From an uncultured Christensenellaceae bacterium (GTDB lineage: Bacteria > Bacillota > Clostridia > Christensenellales > Borkfalkiaceae), in assembly GCA_910587625.1 (NCBI GenBank), contig CAJUMW010000005.1, positions 1 through 64,000 on the forward strand: a DNA stretch of 64,000 nucleotides, in the 5' to 3' direction. Shown here piece by piece: positions 25,472 through 31,984 of the stretch (position 1 is its first letter; each line of letters begins with the position of its first letter). The notes below the pieces were generated by a model. The model ran no database searches and had not been told where the DNA came from. It was given only the letters and a program-made list of their open reading frames with translations. The position numbers and the translations under genes were made by a program.

Positions 25472-26682
25472 AAGCCGTAGTATTTACGCTCGGCTGTAAG
25501 GTAAACGAGGTCGAAAGCGCGGCTATAATGTCCTCGCTTGAAAAAATGGGCTTCGAGGTTTCTGATAAGCTTTCTTTTGCCGATATCTATGTTCTCAATA
25601 CCTGCGCGGTAACTCGCGAAGCCGAAAAAAAGAGCCGTCAGCTTGTTGCGAGGGTAAAAAAGTTTAATGCCGATGCGCAAATTTTTGTGTGCGGCTGCGC
25701 TTCCGAAAAGAATTGCGCCGCTTTTGAAGATAAGGGCGTGACATTTGTAACGGGCGCACAGCGCAAAAAAGAGATAGTCGAAAAAATTTCTCTGCTCTAT
25801 TCAAAAGAAAACTGCGGCTTATCTTTCCCCAAACAAACTAAGACAAGGGCGTTTATAAAGGTACAGGACGGCTGTAATAATTTCTGTTCTTACTGTATAA
25901 TTCCATACTTGCGCGGCAGGGAAAAATCGCGTAAAGTCGAGGATATATTGGGGGAAATCGCTGATTGCGACAGTCCCGAAATAGTAATTACGGGCATAAA
26001 TATTTCCTCTTACGGCTATGACGGAGTAACTTTAACCGACCTAATCAAATGGCTTTCCCCCGTAAAAAAGCGCATAAGGCTTGGCTCGCTCGAATGCAAC
26101 GTAATTGACAAAGAGCTTCTGTCCGCGCTTTGCGCGCTATACGACTTTGCGCCGCAGTTTCATCTGTCCTTGCAGAGCGGCTCGTCCAAAGTGTTGAAGT
26201 CGATGAACAGGCACTACACGCGCGAAGAGTATATAAAAAAATGTAACTTGATCTATAAATACTTTCCCTCTGCGGCAATAACTACCGACATAATTGTCGG
26301 CTTTGCTACCGAAACAGAGGAGGACTTTGCCGAAAGTTTGTCGATAATCGAAGAGGTCGGCTTTGCCAGAGTTCACGCCTTTGCGTTTTCTCCCAGGGAG
26401 GGTACGCAGGCTTTTAAGCTTAAAGATTTACCTCCCGGAATAAAAAGCCAAAGGCTGCATAAGCTTTTGTCGGCTTCCGCGCTTTCAACCCAAAAATATA
26501 TAAATAAGTTTTTGAATAAGCCGCTTGAAGTAATTGCCGAAGAGCGCGACGGGAAATTTTGGACGGGCTACACGGGCAACTATATAAAAGTTTATTTGGA
26601 CGCGCAATTGGAGTCCGGTAAAAAATACGGTATAGTTTTGACATCTGCATACAAGGACGGAGCGTATGCTCAACTAATTTAA
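25468..26682 (+). CDS. mtaB: tRNA (N(6)-L-threonylcarbamoyladenosine(37)-C(2))-methylthiotransferase MtaB
   Basis: Radical-SAM enzyme that adds a methylthio group to t6A37. An N-terminal UPF0004 domain carries the first cluster cysteines (TLGCKVNEVE, LNTCAVT, VCGCASE). The radical-SAM CxxxCxxC is CNNFCSYC (about 134-141). A TRAM domain ends the protein (404 aa). The start at 25468 overlaps the rsmE stop (ATGA) and has GGGGG nearby; the upstream start at 25375 lies inside rsmE and is rejected. Confidence 0.93.
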   Translation: MKAVVFTLGCKVNEVESAAIMSSLEKMGFEVSDKLSFADIYVLNTCAVTREAEKKSRQLVARVKKFNADAQIFVCGCASEKNCAAFEDKGVTFVTGAQRKKEIVEKISLLYSKENCGLSFPKQTKTRAFIKVQDGCNNFCSYCIIPYLRGREKSRKVEDILGEIADCDSPEIVITGINISSYGYDGVTLTDLIKWLSPVKKRIRLGSLECNVIDKELLSALCALYDFAPQFHLSLQSGSSKVLKSMNRHYTREEYIKKCNLIYKYFPSAAITTDIIVGFATETEEDFAESLSIIEEVGFARVHAFAFSPREGTQAFKLKDLPPGIKSQRLHKLLSASALSTQKYINKFLNKPLEVIAEERDGKFWTGYTGNYIKVYLDAQLESGKKYGIVLTSAYKDGAYAQLI

Positions 26683-26705
26683 ATGATCGTGAAGGAGAAA
26701 ATACA

Positions 26706-27044
26706 ATGCTGAACGATAACTGCATATTCTGTAAAATCATAAAGGGAGAAATCCCTTCGCAAAAGGTGTATGAAGACGATAAAATGCTCGTTTTCCGCGA
26801 CATCGAACCTAAGGCAAAAATTCATTTGCTTGCAATCGGAAAAGAGCATTTCAAGCTTCTTTCCGAAATAGACGCCGAACGAGCCGAGCTTGTCAAGTAT
26901 ATGCTTATAAAGATACCCGAAATAGCCAAAGCCAACGGCTGTGAAAACGGTTACCGCCTTGTAATCAATCAAGGGGAGGACGCCGGTCAGACGGTGTTCC
27001 ACTTGCACATTCATATACTAGGCGGAGAAACGCTCGGTTGGTAG
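26706..27044 (+). CDS. hinT: HIT-family purine nucleoside phosphoramidase (HinT)
   Basis: A 112-aa histidine-triad protein with the C-terminal HLHIHILGG motif and N-terminal CIFCKIIKGEIPS. HinT hydrolyses AMP-lysine and related phosphoramidates. The two CxxC cysteines near residue 6 could bind zinc. A strong GAAGGAG site precedes the ATG. Fourth gene of the prmA operon. Confidence 0.95.
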   Translation: MLNDNCIFCKIIKGEIPSQKVYEDDKMLVFRDIEPKAKIHLLAIGKEHFKLLSEIDAERAELVKYMLIKIPEIAKANGCENGYRLVINQGEDAGQTVFHLHIHILGGETLGW

Positions 27045-27054
27045 AGGTATTAAG

Positions 27055-27876
27055 ATGATTTATACGATTAGAAACGAAGTTTTGTCGCTGTCCGTTGACA
27101 CCGAAGGCGGAAGTATGGTTTCTTTGAATTATCGAGGAGAAGAGCGGCTTTGGCAGGGCGGTGCCGCCTGGAAAAGTCGCGACGTGGTAATTTTTCCCAT
27201 AGTCGGACACGCGGGAGAATACGAGGCGGAGGGGGCAACTTTTGCGCCTAAGTCGCACGGCGTTGCAAGATATTCTTCGTTTAGATTTTTAGAAAAGAGC
27301 GCCGATAAAATTATTTTGGGTTTTACCGACAGCGAGCAAACAAAAAAGACTTATCCGTACTCATTTGACTTTGAAATTTGTTATAAGCTAATTGCAAATT
27401 GCGTACAAGTCACATATACCGTGCGTTCAAAATCGGGTAAAATTCCCTTCTATGTCGGCGGTCATCCCGGGCTTGTCGCGCCGAAGGGAGAGGCAATAAT
27501 CGAGTTTGAAAACGAGGAGCAGCCCGTTATGTATCAACTCGGCACCGGAGAGGGAGCAAGTATCGGCAAGCTTAAAAGGTTTGTTGCCAATAAAGATTTT
27601 TTTAAGCAATGCAAAACTTTACAGCTCGGCAACCTTTCGGGCGGTAAGATTTTTGCAAAAACCGTCGACGGTTTTACTTATGCTTTCAAATCAAACTGCC
27701 CCGTGTTTGCATTTTGGAGCAACGAGGACGGCGGTGAATATATTTGCGTCGAACCCTGGTGGGGCATAAACGACTATGACGGCGCTCCGAAAGAGCTTTC
27801 AAAAAAGCCGTTTATAAATTTTGCCGACGAGGACGGAAACAGTTTTTCATATACCTTGACTATAGATAAAGATTGA
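27055..27876 (+). CDS. Aldose 1-epimerase family protein (GalM-like)
   Basis: A 273-aa beta-sandwich mutarotase-like protein with VGGHPG (about residues 134-139, active-site histidine), SNCPVFAFWS and CVEPWWG (the glutamate of the family). It interconverts anomers of a hexose or hexose phosphate; substrate unknown. It starts 10 nt after hinT with an AGAGG site. A 16-bp terminator follows. Confidence 0.85.
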   Translation: MIYTIRNEVLSLSVDTEGGSMVSLNYRGEERLWQGGAAWKSRDVVIFPIVGHAGEYEAEGATFAPKSHGVARYSSFRFLEKSADKIILGFTDSEQTKKTYPYSFDFEICYKLIANCVQVTYTVRSKSGKIPFYVGGHPGLVAPKGEAIIEFENEEQPVMYQLGTGEGASIGKLKRFVANKDFFKQCKTLQLGNLSGGKIFAKTVDGFTYAFKSNCPVFAFWSNEDGGEYICVEPWWGINDYDGAPKELSKKPFINFADEDGNSFSYTLTIDKD

Positions 27877-27880
27877 TAAT

Positions 27881-27917
27881 AACAGCGGAAAGCTTGCAAG
27901 CTTTCCGCTGTTTTTTT
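27881..27917. terminator. Strong bidirectional terminator
   Basis: A perfect 32-nt palindrome (16-bp arms, starting AACAGCGGAAAGCTTG) and seven T. It lies between the convergent galM-like and WYL genes and includes the first bases of the WYL stop codon. Confidence 0.93.
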
Positions 27918-28839
27918 ATGCATTGTTTTCCGCAATTTTTCTTGCGGCGGAAACAACCTTTTGTCGTAACCCCTCGGGCCGTAAAACTTTTACCGCGCCG
28001 CCGAAGCTTAAAATTTTATTTACAAGCGACTCGTCGTCGCGCAGCTTCAAATTGGCGCAAAACGTGTTGCCGCACGGCTCTATGTTGTCAATTCCCAACC
28101 ATTCCTCGGCGTCGGCAATAGAATTTTTTTCAATCTCGAAAGTGACTTCGGTCAGCTCGTCGTCCTTGTAATAAAAGTTAAGGTCGATATCGTCGCGCGT
28201 AAATTCGCGCTTTTTAAACGTCTTGCCCGTAAACGCTGCCGAGCGTATTCTGCCTATTTTAAAGGTTCTGAAATCCTGCTTAGTGTGGCAAAATGCCCAA
28301 ACATACCAAACGTTCTTTTTAAAAATAAGCACATACGGGTCGATAATTCGCTTTGAATGTTCTCCCTCGCGCGAAATATAGTCAATCAAAATTTGCTTGG
28401 CATAGTTTACGGCTTGCTCGCAGACCGCCATCTTTTGAGAAAATTTGACTCCGTCCCCCCAGGTTCCTCCGTCGATTATAATGTTGCCGCAAACCGCAAG
28501 CTCGCGCTTTTCGTATTTTCGCTTGCTTTCAAGCTTGTCCCGTGCCGATAGTAAATTTTCGTCGGAAATCTGCGACGACATGGCGTCAAGCGCGTTCAAA
28601 ACAGCTTCGTATTCCTCTCGCGTAAAATACCCCGTGGGCAGACGGTAGGTGTCGGCTATGGTAAGTCCGCCGTACCTGCCGCGCGCAATTTCTATGGGTA
28701 CACCGCAGCAAACCAACTCGTCGATATATCTGTAAACGCTGCGCACCGAAACTTCATACCTCCGCGCAAGCTCGACCGCAGTAATGCTTCTGCGCTGTAA
28801 AAGTAAGTTTAAAATTTTAAGCATTACGTCATATTTCAT
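27916..28839 (-). CDS. HTH/WYL-domain transcriptional regulator (YafY type)
   Basis: 307 aa. An N-terminal winged helix (about 1-60: RRYEVSVRSVYRYIDEL) is followed by a WYL domain (about 135-210) in which the WYL motif reads VWYVWAFCH, and a C-terminal WCX region. WYL proteins sense ligands such as nucleic acids or nucleotides and often repress their own gene and a divergent neighbour. A GGGAGG site precedes the ATG. Its promoter overlaps a perfect TGACA-N5-TGTCA palindrome shared with the divergent small genes. Confidence 0.92.
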   Translation of the reverse strand: MKYDVMLKILNLLLQRRSITAVELARRYEVSVRSVYRYIDELVCCGVPIEIARGRYGGLTIADTYRLPTGYFTREEYEAVLNALDAMSSQISDENLLSARDKLESKRKYEKRELAVCGNIIIDGGTWGDGVKFSQKMAVCEQAVNYAKQILIDYISREGEHSKRIIDPYVLIFKKNVWYVWAFCHTKQDFRTFKIGRIRSAAFTGKTFKKREFTRDDIDLNFYYKDDELTEVTFEIEKNSIADAEEWLGIDNIEPCGNTFCANLKLRDDESLVNKILSFGGAVKVLRPEGLRQKVVSAARKIAENNA

Positions 28840-28896
28840 AGAATAATTTCCTCCCTGTAAAAATACAATAAACAGAAACTAAAATTTTTTTAAATA

Positions 28897-28925
28897 ATTT
28901 TATCATACCTGACAATTTCTGTCAA
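28897..28925 (-). promoter_or_regulatory. WYL gene promoter with overlapping palindromic operator
   Basis: On the minus strand TTGACA (28920-28925), a 17-nt spacer, TAAAAT (28897-28902). TGACA-N5-TGTCA at 28910-28924 covers most of the -35 box, an ideal autorepression site. A plus-strand -10 (TAAAAT, 28949-28954) serves the small genes. Confidence 0.72.
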
Positions 28926-28970
28926 GTATTGCGTGTAAAATAGATAATGTAAAATGTAGGAGGAGATAAT

Positions 28971-29171
28971 ATGAATTTTACTCTATATATCGAAAGGCAG
29001 AAACAAATTATAAGAACAAGGCACGAAGGAGAAACTTTTTTAATCGATAAGGGGGAGTGCATTCGCGTAAACGAGTGCGAGCGTCTGTTTTTGGAGCTTT
29101 CCAATTCCAAAGGTCTAAATATGCGCGAAAGACAAGCCTATGCCGGACGAAAAGTTGAAAGAGCGGTATGA
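28971..29171 (+). CDS. Small hypothetical protein (66 aa) divergent from the WYL regulator
   Basis: I do not recognise a family. A 66-aa, charged protein (MNFTLYIERQKQIIRTRHEG at the start, RERQAYAGRKVERAV at the end) without membrane segments. Strong evidence that it is translated: TAGGAGGAG 8 nt before the ATG, its own promoter region, and a 4-nt ATGA overlap with the next tiny gene. Possibly controlled by the WYL regulator through the shared operator. Confidence 0.75.
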   Translation: MNFTLYIERQKQIIRTRHEGETFLIDKGECIRVNECERLFLELSNSKGLNMRERQAYAGRKVERAV

Positions 29172-29248
29172 ACAAATATATAAAAAAAGTAATAAATACG
29201 GCGTTTGTATGCGCGGCTTTGATTTTTTCCGCGGCGCTTATCTTTTAA
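29168..29248 (+). CDS. 26-aa single-helix membrane peptide
   Basis: The ATG at 29168 overlaps the 66-aa gene's stop (ATGA). The peptide starts MNKYIKKVINTAF and continues with VCAALIFSAALIF, that is a basic N-terminus and one hydrophobic helix running to the C-terminus. This resembles type I toxin or small regulatory membrane peptides in general form only. Its TAA stop is exactly the 3-nt loop of an 11-bp hairpin. Too short for gene finders; the coupling and position argue that it is real. Confidence 0.6.
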   Translation: MNKYIKKVINTAFVCAALIFSAALIF

Positions 29249-29284
29249 AAAGATAAGCGAGCGTGTTGCGCTCGCTTAAATTTT
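29235..29284 (+). terminator. Two overlapping hairpins ending the micro-operon
   Basis: Hairpin 1 (29235-29259): CGCTTATCTTT, loop TAA (the stop codon), AAAGATAAGCG. Hairpin 2 (29255-29277): AAGCGAGCG, loop TGTTG, CGCTCGCTT, then AAATTTTA. They share AAGCG at 29255-29259, so they cannot both form fully. A ribosome at the stop codon would open hairpin 1 and favour hairpin 2. Confidence 0.7.
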
Positions 29285-29302
29285 ATTAATTCAAAGTAAA
29301 AG

Positions 29303-30103
29303 CTATTTTGAAATTCTTTTTTCCACAAGTGCAATTATACCGTACATACCTCCGGCAAGCAGGCATAGAATAAACGTCGCAGCCATAACCAGGTCTAATT
29401 TAAACACCTGACCGCCGTAGACTATGAGGTAGCCGAGTCCGGCTTTGGAAACGATATACTCTCCCATAATCGAACCTATCCAGGCAAGCCCGACGGCAAC
29501 TTTCAGCGTGTTTATAAGGGTAGGCAGTGAAGCCGGTATAATAAGCTTTCGCAAAGTGGTAAGCTTTGACGCTCCCATCGATTTCATAAGAAGCAGTTTT
29601 GTTTTGTCTACCGCGATAAATCCCGAAAGCATATTCATTATACACACTATAATCGAAACGAGCACAGTCATAAATATGATTGCGTCGTAGCCCGTGCCTA
29701 TCCATATGATAATCAAAGGTCCGAGCGCAATTTTGGGTAGGGAATTGAGCACCACTATATACGGCTCCAACACTTTTCTTAAAGCGTCGCTTGCCCAAAG
29801 TGCAACGGCTATTGCGTAGCCTAAAACCACGGCAATCAAAAACCCTAAAAACGTTTCCATTAGCGTTATGCCTATGTGGTGGAAAAGCGTGCCGTCGGCA
29901 TATAGCGAGGCGCAGGTTTTCATTACCCTTGAAGGGGAGCTCGTTATAAACGGGTCGATGATTTTAAGCTGGGCAAACAGTTCCCAAAACCCCAAAATTA
30001 AAATGAGTATCATACAGCGCGACACGTTAATTATAATTTTTTTATTGCGCACTTTTTTGAGATACGCTATGTGTTCGCGCGAAAAACCAGTATTTTTTTT
30101 CAT
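29303..30103 (-). CDS. ABC transporter permease, SsuC/TauC/ThiX type
   Basis: 266 aa, about six membrane helices, with the permease EAA-type loop as KSMGASKLTTLRKLIIPASLP split over residues about 180-200. The ATG at 30103 is preferred over 30127 because GAGGA lies 8 nt upstream. Last gene of the minus-strand operon binding protein, ATPase, permease. Family members import nitrate, sulfonates, taurine or thiamine precursors; the substrate here is unknown. Confidence 0.92.
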   Translation of the reverse strand: MKKNTGFSREHIAYLKKVRNKKIIINVSRCMILILILGFWELFAQLKIIDPFITSSPSRVMKTCASLYADGTLFHHIGITLMETFLGFLIAVVLGYAIAVALWASDALRKVLEPYIVVLNSLPKIALGPLIIIWIGTGYDAIIFMTVLVSIIVCIMNMLSGFIAVDKTKLLLMKSMGASKLTTLRKLIIPASLPTLINTLKVAVGLAWIGSIMGEYIVSKAGLGYLIVYGGQVFKLDLVMAATFILCLLAGGMYGIIALVEKRISK

Positions 30104-30132
30104 ATGTTTTTCCTCGGAACCCGACATTGACT

Positions 30133-30858
30133 CTATATGCCGAGTTCTTTTCTTAAAATTTCAAAAGTTTGGGCAAACTCTCCGCACTCGCGCCTGTTTT
30201 TCGGCACGTTGCCACCGAAATCAATGGGGTGTACGGCTATTACCGTTGCCGGCCGTTTTGATAAAACAACCACCTTGTCGGAAAGCGCAATTGCCTCCGA
30301 AATGTCGTGCGTAACAAGCAGCGCCGTCTTTTTTTCGCTTTTGATTATGCCTTGCACGTCGTCGCAGACTTCCAGCCTCGTCTGATAGTCGAGCGCGGAA
30401 AAAGGTTCGTCCAATAAAAGAATTTCGGGTTCGGCGGCAAGCGTGCGTATGAGCGCAACTCGCTGTCGCATACCGCCTGAAAGCTCTTTCGGGGTCTTTT
30501 TCAAAAAGTCTTTAAGTCCGTATTTTACGGCAAGTTCAACTGCTTTTTCTCTCTTTTCGGGGGTGTTGCGCTTTTTTACCTCCAAGGGTAGAAATATGTT
30601 TCCCTCGACGGTGCGCCAGGGGAACAGCGCGTCGCGTTGCAACATATATCCGAACTCTCCGTCTCCGCGTAAAACTTCACCCGAGGACGGAGCTAAAAGT
30701 CCTGCGGCAAGTGAAAGTATGGTCGTTTTTCCGCACCCCGACGGACCTATTACCGAAACAAACTCACCGTTTTCAACGGTAAAATTGAGTTTGTCGACAG
30801 CCGTCGTTTCTCCGGCTTTGGTATGATAGGTGTAAGATACGTTTTTAAATTCAAGCAT
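30133..30858 (-). CDS. ABC transporter ATP-binding protein, SsuB/TauB type
   Basis: 241-aa cytosolic ATPase with Walker A GPSGCGKTT (about 38-46), Q-loop YMLQRDALFPW, signature LSGGMRQRVAL, Walker B ILLLDEPFSALD and switch LLVTHDISEA. It sits 4 nt after the binding-protein gene and energises the permease downstream. Confidence 0.95.
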   Translation of the reverse strand: MLEFKNVSYTYHTKAGETTAVDKLNFTVENGEFVSVIGPSGCGKTTILSLAAGLLAPSSGEVLRGDGEFGYMLQRDALFPWRTVEGNIFLPLEVKKRNTPEKREKAVELAVKYGLKDFLKKTPKELSGGMRQRVALIRTLAAEPEILLLDEPFSALDYQTRLEVCDDVQGIIKSEKKTALLVTHDISEAIALSDKVVVLSKRPATVIAVHPIDFGGNVPKNRRECGEFAQTFEILRKELGI

Positions 30859-30862
30859 ATTT

Positions 30863-31858
30863 TTAAGCGTATATTTCGTTATACACCTTTTGCGCGGTTT
30901 CCGTCAGCACAATATCTTTGAAATCGACGCGGCGGTCAAGCTCGCCTGCAAGCTCGATAACGTCCTGAAGCCTTGTAAACGCACTCTCTTTCATAGCCAT
31001 ATTGTCAACCCAGGCGTCGATATCTTTATAAGTTTTGAGCGAAGCTTTTATGCTTTCAATGCTCGTATCGGCAAAATAACCGTCAAGCTTTTCGGCAACA
31101 GTCGAAATATCATTCTCGTTTAGATATTTAATTGCCTTTGTTATCGCTCTTAAAAGTCCCTCGATTTTATCTCCGTTCTTTTCTATATAGCTCGACTTAG
31201 CCATAAAACAGGTATAGGGAATTTCTCCCGACTGCTCTCCTACCGAGCCGACAATATAGCCCTTGCCTGCGGCTTGGAAGTCCGAAGCGGAGGGCTCGAA
31301 CATTGTGCAATAATCTCCGACGTTGCCCTCGAACGCGGCGGTCATAGAGTTAAAGCTTACTTCCGTTATGAATTTAGGGCTTACGCCGGCATTTTTGCAG
31401 ACGTATTCAAAGGTCATAAAGGGAACGCCGCCCGGTCTGCCGGCAAGAATTTCTTTGCCGTCAAGCGATTTCCAGTCGAAATTGTCCTGTTTTGTTCTGC
31501 CGACAAGCAAACTGCCGTCGCGCTTAGTCAATTGACCGAAAACTTTGGGCTGGTCCTCACTGCCGCCAAGATAAGTATATATAACTGCTTCGGGGCCGCA
31601 AAAACCTATGTCTGCGCCGCCCGAAAGCACGGCAGCCATTGTTTTATCCGCGCCGCCGCCGTTGGTAAGCTCGATTTCAAATCCTTCTTCCTCGAAATAT
31701 CCCAAAGAATCCGCAAGATACATCGGAGCATAGAATACCGAGTGTGTTACTTCGTTGATTTTAATGACGGTTTTTCCGTCCTTACAGCCCGTGAACGCAA
31801 GAGGTATCATCAGGCAGAAACAGACTGCAATAATGCAGCTTAAAATTTTCTTTTTCAA
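30863..31858 (-). CDS. NMT1/SsuA-type substrate-binding lipoprotein
   Basis: 331 aa. A signal peptide ends in the lipobox AFTGC (Cys about 25), so it is anchored outside the membrane. The family segments FYAPMYLADSLGYFEEEGF and GGADIGFCGPEA shape the periplasmic-binding-type cleft. The start is TTG with GGAG about 11 nt upstream, somewhat far. No TPP, SAM or other riboswitch precedes it, so thiamine or sulfur control is not supported. Substrate unknown. Confidence 0.9.
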   Translation of the reverse strand: MKKKILSCIIAVCFCLMIPLAFTGCKDGKTVIKINEVTHSVFYAPMYLADSLGYFEEEGFEIELTNGGGADKTMAAVLSGGADIGFCGPEAVIYTYLGGSEDQPKVFGQLTKRDGSLLVGRTKQDNFDWKSLDGKEILAGRPGGVPFMTFEYVCKNAGVSPKFITEVSFNSMTAAFEGNVGDYCTMFEPSASDFQAAGKGYIVGSVGEQSGEIPYTCFMAKSSYIEKNGDKIEGLLRAITKAIKYLNENDISTVAEKLDGYFADTSIESIKASLKTYKDIDAWVDNMAMKESAFTRLQDVIELAGELDRRVDFKDIVLTETAQKVYNEIYA

Positions 31859-31891
31859 TTAAGTTAAAACTCCTTAAAATTTTAATAATAC

Positions 31892-31943
31892 ATTTTATGC
31901 CGCACCGTTAGCGTTTGACAATTTTTGCGTTTTATTTTATAAT
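31892..31943. promoter_or_regulatory. Divergent promoters sharing a -35 region (valS and ABC operon)
   Basis: Plus strand, for valS: TTGACA (31915-31920), 17-nt spacer, TATAAT (31938-31943). Minus strand, for the importer: TTGTCA (31916-31921), 18-nt spacer, TAAAAT (31892-31897). The two -35 boxes occupy the same bases, so polymerase can use only one at a time. Confidence 0.7.
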
Positions 31944-31984
31944 AATAACGTATATATAAATTTCCGAGTTTTAAGGAGAGGATT

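Noticed and set aside
27881..27912. Long perfect palindrome as a mobile-element end
   Set aside because: Its position between convergent stops and the T-run show it is a bidirectional terminator.
31274..31843. 189-codon open frame antisense to the binding-protein gene
   Set aside because: Composition is that of a complement; the minus-strand lipoprotein with lipobox and family motifs is clearly the real gene.
31859..31891. TPP riboswitch before the NMT1/SsuA-type ABC operon
   Set aside because: The CTGAGA and other TPP-aptamer blocks are absent, and there is no room for one.
31944..31984. T-box riboswitch before valS
   Set aside because: The leader from the predicted start to the ATG is about 35 nt, too short for a T-box.
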